The translations under genes were made by a program, and so were the position numbers. The notes beneath the pieces were generated by a model, which was given only the letters and a program-made list of their open reading frames with translations, did no database searches and was not told the origin of the DNA. From Yersinia alsatica (GTDB taxonomy: Bacteria > Pseudomonadota > Gammaproteobacteria > Enterobacterales > Enterobacteriaceae): DNA of 64,000 nucleotides. Shown here one piece after another: positions 19,427 to 27,500 of the stretch (the stretch's first letter is position 1; the number at the start of each line of letters is the position of its first letter). The stretch spans positions 241,225 through 305,224 of the forward strand of contig NZ_CABHWW010000023.1 in NCBI RefSeq assembly GCF_902170305.1. Direction: 5' to 3'.

Positions 19427-20048
19427 GTCGGTTTGGCTACTGTGTCTGGCACTGATGCTGGAGATTATTGCTATTGGCGTGTTAGTGCCCGGTGATTGGA
19501 CTGGCCGGGTCATCAGTAAAGAGAAGCTGATGATCCAAAACCAATTGGGCGCACAAACAAGCTATTGGATTGGTCAAACTAGCCATCGCTGGTATCAGTC
19601 ATGGATTGTGGATACGCAGGTGGAGCAATCTGTGCGTGATTTTCTAATCCCCACTGAAGAGCAGCGACTGCGCTCTAAAGGGATGGAGAACATGGGAGGC
19701 TTTTGGTTTGTCTGGGTAGAAGACCGTATTCAGGCATTTTTTGATGTGTTGTACCAAGTGTTCACTCGATTTGCTTTACTGATGGTCTGGTTGCCCTTTG
19801 CGCTTATTCTCATGTTACCGGCGCTGTGGGACGGCTTGATGACCTGGAAGATTAAGAAAACAACCTTTGATTTTTCGAGCCCTATCATTCACCGCTACAG
19901 CATGATTATCCTGGGCTCAGGCGTCATTTTGCTGTTTATGGGATTGTTTGCCCCGCTGGCTATTCCACCGGTGGTACTACCGTCGATGATCATCGGCTTG
20001 GCGTTGATGGCGGGGTTGGCGTTAAGTCACTTGCAGAAGAAGATTTGA
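19413..20048 (+). CDS. DUF4400-type membrane protein of conjugation
   Basis: A 211-aa protein with four clear hydrophobic segments: about residues 6-25, 120-140, 163-185 and 187-205. The N-terminal segment followed by a long periplasmic loop fits the DUF4400 family found in ICE transfer regions. The frame extends upstream to 19374, but the ATG at 19413 with GAAGAGGA before it gives a proper membrane N-terminus. It matches the position of SXT gene s043, the left border of the first variable site; the Fic gene that follows is cargo at that site. Confidence 0.75.
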   Translation: MSKHKSVWLLCLALMLEIIAIGVLVPGDWTGRVISKEKLMIQNQLGAQTSYWIGQTSHRWYQSWIVDTQVEQSVRDFLIPTEEQRLRSKGMENMGGFWFVWVEDRIQAFFDVLYQVFTRFALLMVWLPFALILMLPALWDGLMTWKIKKTTFDFSSPIIHRYSMIILGSGVILLFMGLFAPLAIPPVVLPSMIIGLALMAGLALSHLQKKI

Positions 20049-20186
20049 GGCCTCGGTTAATGGCCACCAAGACAGGATGATATGAATATCTGGCTTATTC
20101 CTATCATTATTTGATTCGATTTTGGGTTTGATTCGAATCATGCTATGATTTGAATAGACTGTTATTTAAATCAAAAAGGCGACAAG
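20049..20186 (+). promoter_or_regulatory. Promoter and repeated operator of the second Fic gene
   Basis: A perfect 12-bp palindrome TGATTCGAATCA lies at 20129-20140, with related half-sites TTGATTCGAT at 20111-20120 and ATGATTTGAAT at about 20146-20155. A possible -10 box TATGAT is at 20145-20150. The downstream Fic protein ends in a winged-helix domain, so self-repression through these repeats is likely. Confidence 0.5.
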
Positions 20187-21293
20187 ATGTGGATCTGGCA
20201 ACAAGCTGATTGGCCAAACTTTATCTGGGATGAAAAAGTCATTGAACCCAAGTTACGCGACATTCGCTTTCACCAAGGCATGTTGTTGGGCAAGATGTCG
20301 AGCCAACCTAAAGACCAAAAGCAAAGTATGTTAGACACGCTATTGGCGAACATTATTCATTCGAGTGCCATTGAAGGTGAGAAGCTCAATGCTTTTTCTG
20401 TTCGCTCGTCCTTGGCCAATAAGCTTGGTCTTTCTGAAGAAAAACCATTTCCAACTACTGAACGCACTGATGGCTTAGCAGAAATAATGTTAGATGCGGT
20501 GGAGAATTTAGACTCGCTGCTCTCACTTGAAAGAATATTGCAGTGGCATAAACGACTGTTTCCTGAGTGTTACACCTTGTTCAATCCTGTTATAGGAGGG
20601 CAGTTGCGCGGGGACGAGCCAATGCAGGTTGTGTCGGGAAGAATAGATAAACCCACGGTGCATTTTGAAGCACCGAGCCGAGATGTGCTTGAGTCAGAAC
20701 TAGACGTGTTTATTCGCTGGTTTAATGACTCTCGTGAGGACCCCGCTTTAGACCCTTTGCTTAGGGCTGCGATAACGCACTTTTGGTTCGTGACGCTCCA
20801 CCCTTTGGATGACGGCAATGGCAGGATCACCCGCTTACTCACTGATTTGGCGCTGGCCCAGGCTGAGCGTCAATCTGTCCGTTTCTATGCAATGTCAGTG
20901 GCGATTTTAGCCAACCGTAAAAGCTACTACGAAATATTAGAGCAATCCCAGAAAGGTGATCTTGATATTACCGCGTGGCTTATGTGGTTTTTAAACACCT
21001 TAGGTGAAACATTCACCAATGTGCTCGAAGAAATCGACCAAACGGTTTTTAAAACAAACTTCTGGCGAAATGTCGATCAAACGCGACTGTCCTCGGAACA
21101 AGTAAAAGTGCTCAATCGAATGCTTGATGGGGATTTTGACCAAGGCATTAATACGTCGCAATACCATAAAGTGGCGAAAGTGAGTAAGCCAACCGCATCT
21201 CGTCATTTAGCGGCGTTGGTCGAGCTTGGTTGCTTGGTAAAAAGTGAAGCCGGGGGGCGGAGCACTCGGTATAAACTGGCACACTTGTGTTAA
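20187..21293 (+). CDS. Fic protein with DUF4172 N-terminus and C-terminal winged helix
   Basis: A 368-aa cargo gene at the variable site before traL. The start MWIWQQADWPNFIWDE is the DUF4172 signature. An inhibitory motif is seen in SSAIEGEKLN (about residue 70) and the catalytic motif is HPLDDGNGRITR (about 208-219), with Asp where many Fic enzymes have Phe-Ala. The C-terminus has a helix-turn-helix, VSKPTASRHLAALVELG, suggesting autoregulation through the palindromes just upstream. It resembles stand-alone regulatory Fic proteins rather than a Fic toxin-antitoxin pair, since no small partner gene is near. Confidence 0.86.
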   Translation: MWIWQQADWPNFIWDEKVIEPKLRDIRFHQGMLLGKMSSQPKDQKQSMLDTLLANIIHSSAIEGEKLNAFSVRSSLANKLGLSEEKPFPTTERTDGLAEIMLDAVENLDSLLSLERILQWHKRLFPECYTLFNPVIGGQLRGDEPMQVVSGRIDKPTVHFEAPSRDVLESELDVFIRWFNDSREDPALDPLLRAAITHFWFVTLHPLDDGNGRITRLLTDLALAQAERQSVRFYAMSVAILANRKSYYEILEQSQKGDLDITAWLMWFLNTLGETFTNVLEEIDQTVFKTNFWRNVDQTRLSSEQVKVLNRMLDGDFDQGINTSQYHKVAKVSKPTASRHLAALVELGCLVKSEAGGRSTRYKLAHLC

Positions 21294-21430
21294 AAACACG
21301 AAGATTGAGAGCCAATTATCGTGCACTAATTGTAACCATTAAGGTTGCGATATCAATCTGATTGTAAGAGCAGAATCACCAAGCCACCTCAAAACCTTCA
21401 AGAATTCGGCATCTAGCTGACCACTGAACC
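21294..21430 (+). other. Spacer between the Fic gene and traL leader
   Basis: About 137 bases with no gene; probably contains the promoter of the traL operon. No box is distinct enough to call. Confidence 0.3.
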
Positions 21431-21482
21431 TGCCAATCCCAAGGCATTCTTCACTTCTCAATTCAAACAACGAGGAGTGACT
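21431..21482 (+). promoter_or_regulatory. Two-hairpin leader before traL
   Basis: A small stem TGCC 21431-21434 with GGCA 21443-21446 is followed by TCACTTCTC 21451-21459 pairing with GAGGAGTGA 21472-21480 (9 bp, one G-U). The second arm holds the GAGGAG ribosome site for the ATG at 21483. Same design as the leader of traI. Confidence 0.55.
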
Positions 21483-21764
21483 ATGGAACCTGTGACTATT
21501 CCGTCCTATATCGATGAACCGCCGCACTTCCTGCTTTGGAGTGCCGATGAAATGGCTCCCATTCTGTTGGGGCTAGTGATCGGCATTTTTACCGGTAATG
21601 CCTTGGTTTTATGCCTGTTGGGGTTGGTGACAACCAAGCTCTATCGGCGTTTTCGTGATGGTCGCCCAGATGGTTTTATTCTTCACGCCATCTACTGGGC
21701 TGGGCTGTTGCCAACCAAAGCCAAGACGATCCCTAACCCATTTATCAGGAGCTATCTGCCGTGA
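21483..21764 (+). CDS. traL: Conjugation protein TraL
   Basis: TraL (VirB3-like) is a small inner-membrane part of the pilus secretion machine. The 93-aa protein has the TraL start pattern (IPSYIDEPPHFLLWSADE), two hydrophobic segments at about 26-55, and the family tail LLPTKAKTIPNPFIRSYLP. A GTG at 21477 would add two residues; the ATG at 21483 has the better spacing to GAGGAG. It overlaps traE by 4 bases, opening the tra assembly operon. Confidence 0.9.
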   Translation: MEPVTIPSYIDEPPHFLLWSADEMAPILLGLVIGIFTGNALVLCLLGLVTTKLYRRFRDGRPDGFILHAIYWAGLLPTKAKTIPNPFIRSYLP

Positions 21765-22387
21765 AGTTCGACGTGTTTTTAAAATCATGGCAAGGCACGC
21801 AATTAGAGAACCGATGGCAGCGGTTCCTGATTGCGGTGCTGGTGCTATCTAACTTGCTGCTTGCGATAGCGGCATTTTCTCGCAATACCGTGGTAGCTAT
21901 TCAACCACCAACCTTGTCTGAAACGGCTGAAGTGTCACGAAACCAAGCCACTCAACCTTACCTTGAATCCTGGGGACTCTACCTGGCTGAGCTTATGGGC
22001 AACGTGACGCCGGGTAATGTGTCTTTCATCCGGGTTGCCATTGAGCCGCTACTTTCTCCAGCGGTGTACCAGCAAGTGGTCGATGCACTGGAGATTCAGG
22101 CAAGACAGATCCGTGAAGACCGAGTCACGCTCAAATTCCAACCCAGACAAGTGGAGTATGAGTATGAAACCGGCCATGTCTTTGTGACCGGTTATTCCTT
22201 GGTTTCTGGGCCATCTGGAGATGAACAGCGCCAAACTCGCACCTATGAGTTTGACATCGATATTGAGCAATACCGTCCAAAGCTCAGTTGGATGGATACG
22301 TATGAGGGGCAAGCTAGAACGAAGCGAGTTCGTGAAAAGTTGACCCAAGAGCAAAACCGGAGGGTGAATGATGCGAACCAAACTTAG
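21761..22387 (+). CDS. traE: Conjugation protein TraE
   Basis: TraE (VirB8-like) is a bitopic inner-membrane protein that nucleates the secretion channel. It has one membrane segment at about residues 22-42 (FLIAVLVLSNLLLAIAAF) and a periplasmic domain of the VirB8/TraE fold to residue 208. It overlaps traL by 4 bases and traK by 20, consistent with translational coupling. Confidence 0.92.
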   Translation: MKFDVFLKSWQGTQLENRWQRFLIAVLVLSNLLLAIAAFSRNTVVAIQPPTLSETAEVSRNQATQPYLESWGLYLAELMGNVTPGNVSFIRVAIEPLLSPAVYQQVVDALEIQARQIREDRVTLKFQPRQVEYEYETGHVFVTGYSLVSGPSGDEQRQTRTYEFDIDIEQYRPKLSWMDTYEGQARTKRVREKLTQEQNRRVNDANQT

Positions 22388-23267
22388 TCGATGGATGACA
22401 CCAAGCTTAATCGCAATGAGCTTGAGTGGCGTCCTGTTATCTCAAGCTTCTTATGCAGACGTGGAATTGCCGATTGTGCCAGCAAGTGTGATGAAGCAGT
22501 CTGCTACTGCAAATCCACCGGTTCAAAGCAATACGGTTGCAACCGATGCGCCAACAACGTTACTGATGACACCGGGAGTCAATGAACTGATCCCTGTAGC
22601 ACTTGGCCATCTGAATCGAATTGTGACGCCGTTTGAATCGCCTCAGGTGAGAACAACCAGTGATGCTCAGACGCAAATCAAGGGGAATGTTGTATATGTG
22701 GCCACGGACAAAGAATCACCGGTTTCACTTTACATCACTCCGCCTGGTCAGGAAGCGCCCGCGTTATCTGTCACCTTAGTACCTCGTCGTATTCCACCGC
22801 GTGAAATCACCTTAGCTATTGATGGTCAGCAGTGGCCTATTAAGGGCGTCGTGAACCGAAAAGCCGCCACTTGGGAAACGGCTCAGCCATACGTCGATAG
22901 CTTACGTGATTTACTCAGACGCCTTGCACTAAATGAGTTACCACAAGGCTATGACATCCGTTTAGCTGGCCAAACTGACACAAGCCCGAAATGTTTTCAG
23001 CCGGGCTTAAAGTTTGGCTTTAAGCAGGGGCAAATTGTGACGGGACATTACTTCACAGTCTATGTAGGACTGGTTGAAAGCTTTGCCGATGAGCCGATAG
23101 AAGCCAGTGAAATAGCCTGTCATGCACCAGATATAGTGGCAAGCGCCTACTGGCCTCGCAATATCTTGTTGCCGGGTGAAAAGACTGAGTTGTATGTGGT
23201 TGTTCGCAATCATCGTGAAGAACCAGTGGAAAGTCAGCGACCTTCGCTTCTTGTGGGAGGTAAGTAA
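22368..23267 (+). CDS. traK: Conjugation protein TraK
   Basis: TraK (VirB9-like) is the periplasmic/outer-membrane ring component. A signal peptide is clear (basic start, then LIAMSLSGVLLSQASYA, cleavage near residue 31), followed by a beta-rich secretin-like domain. Length 299 aa is usual for the SXT group. ATG codons at 22368 and 22371 both fit. The traB start lies 2 bases after its stop. Confidence 0.91.
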   Translation: MMRTKLSRWMTPSLIAMSLSGVLLSQASYADVELPIVPASVMKQSATANPPVQSNTVATDAPTTLLMTPGVNELIPVALGHLNRIVTPFESPQVRTTSDAQTQIKGNVVYVATDKESPVSLYITPPGQEAPALSVTLVPRRIPPREITLAIDGQQWPIKGVVNRKAATWETAQPYVDSLRDLLRRLALNELPQGYDIRLAGQTDTSPKCFQPGLKFGFKQGQIVTGHYFTVYVGLVESFADEPIEASEIACHAPDIVASAYWPRNILLPGEKTELYVVVRNHREEPVESQRPSLLVGGK

Positions 23268-23269
23268 CG

Positions 23270-24559
23270 ATGAAAGCACAATGGGAACAAATGAGCCCGA
23301 ACATGAAGCGGGGTCTATCGGTTGCTGGTATTGTTGGTGGTCTCATCCTTATGGTGATGGTGTTTTCACCTAATCCTGACGATGGCTCAAGCAGTCGGAA
23401 CCGGCAGGAAACGATCCGGCACATTCTTACGGATACCAATACTCGTGATGTTGGGATCGATAGTTTGGCTGCGAACGTAAAACTACTTAGTGAGCGCAAT
23501 GAACAGTTACGTCGTGAAGTTGAGCGCTTGCGTCGTGACGTCGATTCAGGACGGCTAAGCCCAGGTTCACCTTCTATACCAAGTGAGGTCAATGCGGAGC
23601 TGGCCCGCCTTAGAGCGGAACTTGATGATGTTCGCGCAGGAGGTGATGCAGCAGTTGAAGGCACAAATAGCCGTTTTGAAGTGCCTTTATCTGCCATGGA
23701 ATTGCCTAAAGACGAAAAGCCACTGCCGTCTAACCCAGACGACTATTTTGCCAATGCGCCGCTGCCTGATCCGCTCTATCAGCAGCCAGTCAATGGTCAA
23801 GGTACACGAGCACGAGATGTTCCATTGCCGCCAATCACGATTCGTATGATTGAGCCTGAAGTGGTTGCTGAACCAGAGGTTGTTGTGCAAGAAGCGCCGC
23901 CTTTGTATCTACCGGCGGGCAGCATCATCTCAGGTACTTTGATCACGGGTTTGGATGCCCCTACTCACGAGTCCGCAAGACGCGAACCTTTTCCTGCATT
24001 GCTGAGGATTCAAAAGGAAGCCATTTTACCCAACCGATTTAGAGCGGATATCAAAGAGTGTTTCTTGATCGCCGCAGGTTACGGTGATTTGAGCTCTGAG
24101 CGTGCTTATTTGCGAGGCGAGACCATTTCATGTGTGAGAGAAGATGGTGGCGTCATTGAAACGCGACTGGATTCTTATGCCGTGGGTGAAGACGGCAAAG
24201 CCGGTATTCGTGGCCGATTAGTGTCGAAACAAGGCCAACTGGTGGCCAAATCAATGATGGCCGGATTCCTTCAGGGCTTGGCTGGCGCATTTGATGTAAA
24301 TCCTGTTCCGACGATTCAGACGGGTAATGCCGGTGATACTCAGCTGTACCAGCAAGTCATGAGCCAAGAAGCATTACAAGGTGCTGCGATTAAAGGCACT
24401 GGTAAAGCATTGGATCGAGTGGCCAAGTTCTATTTGGACATGGCTGAAAATATGTTCCCAGTCATAGAGGTAGACGCTGCAAGGAAAATTGAAGTCATAG
24501 TCACTCGTGGTGCCTCGTTGTCGTTGGCTACTTCGCAAGGGGGAGGTGCAAGAAGATGA
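23270..24559 (+). CDS. traB: Conjugation protein TraB
   Basis: TraB (VirB10-like) spans the cell envelope and joins inner and outer parts of the channel. It has one membrane helix (about residues 17-34), a charged coiled coil with repeated LRREVERLRRDV-type heptads (about 65-115), a Pro-rich linker (about 150-215), and a C-terminal VirB10 beta domain. Length 429 aa. The four-base overlap ATGA continues the operon into the reading frame that precedes traV. Confidence 0.93.
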   Translation: MKAQWEQMSPNMKRGLSVAGIVGGLILMVMVFSPNPDDGSSSRNRQETIRHILTDTNTRDVGIDSLAANVKLLSERNEQLRREVERLRRDVDSGRLSPGSPSIPSEVNAELARLRAELDDVRAGGDAAVEGTNSRFEVPLSAMELPKDEKPLPSNPDDYFANAPLPDPLYQQPVNGQGTRARDVPLPPITIRMIEPEVVAEPEVVVQEAPPLYLPAGSIISGTLITGLDAPTHESARREPFPALLRIQKEAILPNRFRADIKECFLIAAGYGDLSSERAYLRGETISCVREDGGVIETRLDSYAVGEDGKAGIRGRLVSKQGQLVAKSMMAGFLQGLAGAFDVNPVPTIQTGNAGDTQLYQQVMSQEALQGAAIKGTGKALDRVAKFYLDMAENMFPVIEVDAARKIEVIVTRGASLSLATSQGGGARR

Positions 24560-24633
24560 AAAAATCCTGCATGTTGCTAACCGATCGAAGTCCGTTTCAG
24601 ACAATAAGATGTGTATCCAGAGGAAAGTTAACC

Positions 24634-25206
24634 ATGACGACATCAATGCAGAATAACCCAAAGCACCAGTCAAAACAGTGGTCTAAAGCTGGATTACTTT
24701 TATTGGCAGTCGGCTCAACCTTATTGTCTGGCTGTAGTTCATTGGGTCTTGGGAGTAGTGAATATGGATGCCCAGGTATGCCTGACGGTGTGCGCTGTTT
24801 ATCCGCTCGTGAAGTCTATGAGCTGACCACTAATGGCGCTGCACCCAAGACGATTGATGCTGTGGCGACTCGAATTGGTTCTCCCTCTGGGTATTCACAA
24901 TCTGATTTAGAGACAGGACTGCTGAGCCATCCAGCATTACCTGAGACGCAGCAATCTGCACCTCTTCGCATTCCTTCAAGGGTGATGCGGATTTGGATTG
25001 CGCCTTGGGAGGATGACCGTGGAGATCTGAATTTATCCAGCTACGTGTTTACCGAAATTGAACCGCGCCGGTGGGATATTGGGGTGTCAGCACCTCGAAC
25101 GGTTTCGCCAGTGCTACGTCCACTTCAGACTCAAAGCGATTCAGCCTCAGCGGGAGCTGATGGTAAGCGCGATAACTTGAGTATCTACGGAGAAACTAAC
25201 GAATGA
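24634..25206 (+). CDS. traV: Conjugation lipoprotein TraV
   Basis: TraV (VirB7-like) is the outer-membrane lipoprotein of the core complex. The frame is open from 24556, but the ATG at 24634 follows AGGAAAG and places a proper signal peptide with lipobox LLSGC at about residues 28-32. The upstream 26 codons would put charged sequence before it, so 24634 is preferred (190 aa). Overlaps traA by 4 bases. Confidence 0.88.
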   Translation: MTTSMQNNPKHQSKQWSKAGLLLLAVGSTLLSGCSSLGLGSSEYGCPGMPDGVRCLSAREVYELTTNGAAPKTIDAVATRIGSPSGYSQSDLETGLLSHPALPETQQSAPLRIPSRVMRIWIAPWEDDRGDLNLSSYVFTEIEPRRWDIGVSAPRTVSPVLRPLQTQSDSASAGADGKRDNLSIYGETNE

Positions 25207-25589
25207 CAAATGCAGTTCGCACTATTCAAACTCAGCGCCTAATGACCATTGGTGCGCTTGGTTTGATGGCGTTAATGATTTCGGAGCCCTCATTTGCGGG
25301 CACCGGTGGTGATGCTTTCACTGATGTGTGGGATACCCTAAAAGATTGGACCCAAGGTACTTTGGGACGGATCGTAGCGGGAGCCATGGTACTGGTGGGT
25401 ATTGTGGGCGGTATCGCTCGCCAAAGCTTGATGGCCTTTGCCTTGGGCATTGGTGGCGGTATGGGTCTCTACAATACGCCAACCGTCGTTGAAAGTGTTA
25501 TGTCTGCAACTTTACCTGTCGTTGCCAGCACTCAAGAAGTCATTGGCACAACAGTTCCAGCAATCAGCGCCGTTTTACTGGGCACCTAA
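25203..25589 (+). CDS. traA: Pilin precursor TraA
   Basis: TraA is the major pilin. The 128-aa precursor has a long leader ending near FAGTG (about residue 33), then a short acidic segment and two hydrophobic pilin helices (about 58-80 and 100-125). The size and two-helix layout match F-type pilins. A rho-independent terminator follows directly, which may set the end of the traL-A transcript. Confidence 0.87.
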   Translation: MTNAVRTIQTQRLMTIGALGLMALMISEPSFAGTGGDAFTDVWDTLKDWTQGTLGRIVAGAMVLVGIVGGIARQSLMAFALGIGGGMGLYNTPTVVESVMSATLPVVASTQEVIGTTVPAISAVLLGT

Positions 25590-25595
25590 TAATAT

Positions 25596-25628
25596 TGACG
25601 GCTTCTCTTGTGCAAGGGGAGCCGTCAT
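25596..25628 (+). terminator. Terminator after traA
   Basis: TGACGGCTTCTC pairs with GGGAGCCGTCA around a short loop. The stem is long and GC-rich; only a weak T run follows. It lies between convergent traA and the GNAT toxin gene, so it may serve both strands. Confidence 0.65.
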
Positions 25629-25629
25629 C

Positions 25630-26136
25630 TCAGTCTATCGACAATGATTTTTCGATATCGCAGATCCTTGCCATGAGTACTAAAGGATCAAACGTCGATT
25701 CTTTGAAGCCAAATTTCTTGTAGAACGTTTGCGCACTACCATCAATAGCATGGACTAAGATACCTGCGCCACCGACAGCGTTCATTGCTTGTACTGAGCG
25801 AATGATACAATCTTTTAAAAGACCTGCCGCAATGCCTTGACCTTGATAGGCGTTATCTACTCCAAGCCTGGCTAGAATCACCATGGGAATGGGATCTGGG
25901 CTATTTCTTCTTAATGAACTGAAAGCTTGCTCTCTGGAAACTGATCCCATGGCAATGGCATAGTACCCAGCCACTTGATGGGCGTCAGTGTCATTGACCA
26001 CATACACTCTCGCGGTTCCCCGCTTTTGACTCTTTAACGCCTGTTTTCTTAACCAAGTATCGAGTTCTTCAATGCCACAGTGAAAGGCGTTAATCTCGTG
26101 CTCATCAGTGAGTAGGGTTGGTGCACTTATTCCCAA
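25630..26136 (-). CDS. tacT: GNAT acetyltransferase toxin (TacT-like)
   Basis: TacT-type toxins acetylate charged tRNAs and stop translation. The 168-aa protein has the acetyl-CoA loop LGVDNAYQGQGIAAGLL (about residues 92-108) and the C-terminal YKKFGF motif with the catalytic-region Tyr. It overlaps the upstream antitoxin by 10 bases, the standard layout of the pair. It occupies the variable site between traA and dsbC, where SXT carries the mosAT addiction module, so a role in keeping the ICE in the cell is likely. Confidence 0.88.
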   Translation of the reverse strand: MGISAPTLLTDEHEINAFHCGIEELDTWLRKQALKSQKRGTARVYVVNDTDAHQVAGYYAIAMGSVSREQAFSSLRRNSPDPIPMVILARLGVDNAYQGQGIAAGLLKDCIIRSVQAMNAVGGAGILVHAIDGSAQTFYKKFGFKESTFDPLVLMARICDIEKSLSID

Positions 26137-26393
26137 GGCGCTTTCCTTTTAAACAGATCTTTCATGCCTTCAAGAGTCTGTGGCTCAGCACGAAGTTCGT
26201 TATCAAACGCTTCAAAAGCTTTTGCTTCAAGAACAAAATCCCGCTGTTCGGCCAGTACGTTATGCGCTTCATTGAGCGCGGCTTGCTGAATGAATACGGT
26301 TCTATCAACTTTTTTTAAACTTGCTGCGGCATCGATAATGTCTCTTACCGATGGCAGTACTCGCATGTTGATTGGCGCTGTCTTTGTAGCCAT
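26127..26393 (-). CDS. tacA: DUF1778 antitoxin (TacA-like)
   Basis: DUF1778 antitoxins have an N-terminal ribbon-helix-helix that represses the operon and a C-terminal tail that blocks the GNAT toxin. The reading (INMRVLPSVRDIIDAAASLK, residues about 8-27) matches the family. The frame extends to 26453 but the ATG at 26393 gives the normal 88-aa protein. It precedes and overlaps the toxin gene. The AT-rich stretch up to about 26470 probably holds promoter and operator. Confidence 0.87.
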   Translation of the reverse strand: MATKTAPINMRVLPSVRDIIDAAASLKKVDRTVFIQQAALNEAHNVLAEQRDFVLEAKAFEAFDNELRAEPQTLEGMKDLFKRKAPWE

Positions 26394-26453
26394 GACACCA
26401 TCCTCTGTATATCTATTTAATACACAGTTTAAATGACTTTTCCGTGTAGTCAA

Positions 26454-26749
26454 TAGATATACGAATTATTGGGCGTGAAACTTTGAGAGTAGGTCAGTTT
26501 GATTTCGAGGGGATGTCACTCTTTCTGGTTTAAAACATTGCAAAAATTAACACCTAAGGTATGAAAAAAAGGAATCAGCTAAACCAGATGACTAGAGGGG
26601 AAGTCTGTAAGACTGGCAGATTGACTGCTCCCCTCCCTAAAGGACGGGGTTTCTCGCGGGATTTAGATGAAAGCTATACCTTTACAAATAGTGCGTAACA
26701 ACACGTGGCACCCTAGCAAGGCATCCAATTCTTCAATCTATCTAACCGA
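26454..26749. other. Intergenic region with an IS200/605-like right-end hairpin
   Basis: The AT-rich part before 26580 is featureless. At about 26620-26660 a strong hairpin, CCCCTCC with GGACGGGG, is followed by TTTCTCGCGGG. Such CCCC-TCC/GGA-GGGG stems followed by TTT are usual at the right ends of IS200/605 elements and in their guide RNAs. No transposase or tnpB remains beside it, so this may be a scar. Confidence in that origin is low. Confidence 0.35.
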
Positions 26750-26807
26750 GTCCACATAGGACAACTGCATAGACTGGAGCCTCGATTTACATTAACGAGG
26801 ACTCCTC
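26750..26807 (+). promoter_or_regulatory. Two-hairpin leader before dsbC
   Basis: Hairpin I: GTCC 26750-26753 with GGAC 26759-26762. Hairpin II: GGAGCCTCG 26776-26784 with CGAGGACTCC 26796-26805 (one bulged A). The CGAGGA ribosome site is inside the second arm, three bases from the ATG. Confidence 0.55.
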
Positions 26808-27500
26808 ATGCGAAAACTATCTCCAATTATTCTGGCGCTTGCGCTGTCTCCATTGGTTCAAGCTGAACCTGTGTCTGAAGTGTCGCCCGTTGGCAAAATT
26901 GACGGCATGGTTTCTTTACCTGTCACGGGTATGAAAGCGGTCGAAAGCAATGGCCGTATTGTTTTCATGTCAGACAGTGGCCGGTTTGTCATTGATGGCA
27001 CGCTCTATGATGCCTGGTCCAAAAAGCCGCTTACCAGCCTTGAAGAAATTCGAGAAGCGGGAAACACGCTGGACTTAAGTCGTCTTGGCTTAAAAATGGA
27101 TGATTTGAATCCACTGACGCTGGGTGAAGGCAAAAAGAAAGTGGTGGTCTTTGTTGATCCACGATGCCCGCACTGCCATGAGCTTTTGAAACAAGCTTTA
27201 CCGCTAACCAAAGAATACACCTTCCAAATTCTCCCTGTGCCAGTGCTTGGTCCTGATTCAGAGCGTCAGGTTCGCCAGCTTGGCTGTGCGCGTGACAAGA
27301 AAGCGGCCACCGATGCATTGCTCAATGGTCGAATTAGTAACTTAGAGCAGGATGATGCCTGCAACTTAGAGCCAATGCAGCGTACCTTGGTGACCGCTCA
27401 AATCCTGGGCATTCAAGGTGTGCCTTTCATTGTCGCCAATGATGGTCGCATCAGCCGAGGCCGTCCTTATGACCTTTCTGCTTGGTTGGAGGGGATTTAG
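26808..27500 (+). CDS. dsbC: DsbC-like periplasmic disulfide isomerase
   Basis: DsbC isomerases reshuffle disulfides in exported proteins; TraU and TraN encoded downstream are Cys-rich and would be clients. The signal peptide ends at about residue 19 (LVQAEP). The thioredoxin fold has the active-site CPHC in VDPRCPHCHELL (about residue 122). Length 230 aa is normal. It is the first gene of the dsbC-traN transcript and abuts traC without a gap. Confidence 0.92.
   Translation: MRKLSPIILALALSPLVQAEPVSEVSPVGKIDGMVSLPVTGMKAVESNGRIVFMSDSGRFVIDGTLYDAWSKKPLTSLEEIREAGNTLDLSRLGLKMDDLNPLTLGEGKKKVVVFVDPRCPHCHELLKQALPLTKEYTFQILPVPVLGPDSERQVRQLGCARDKKAATDALLNGRISNLEQDDACNLEPMQRTLVTAQILGIQGVPFIVANDGRISRGRPYDLSAWLEGI

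Noticed and set aside
20187..21293. Fic toxin-antitoxin pair
   Set aside because: No small antitoxin gene lies beside either Fic gene; both carry internal inhibitory motifs instead.
23053..23697. 214-codon minus-strand frame opposite traK and traB
   Set aside because: Overlaps two strongly supported transfer genes and has biased Arg/Ser composition typical of shadows.
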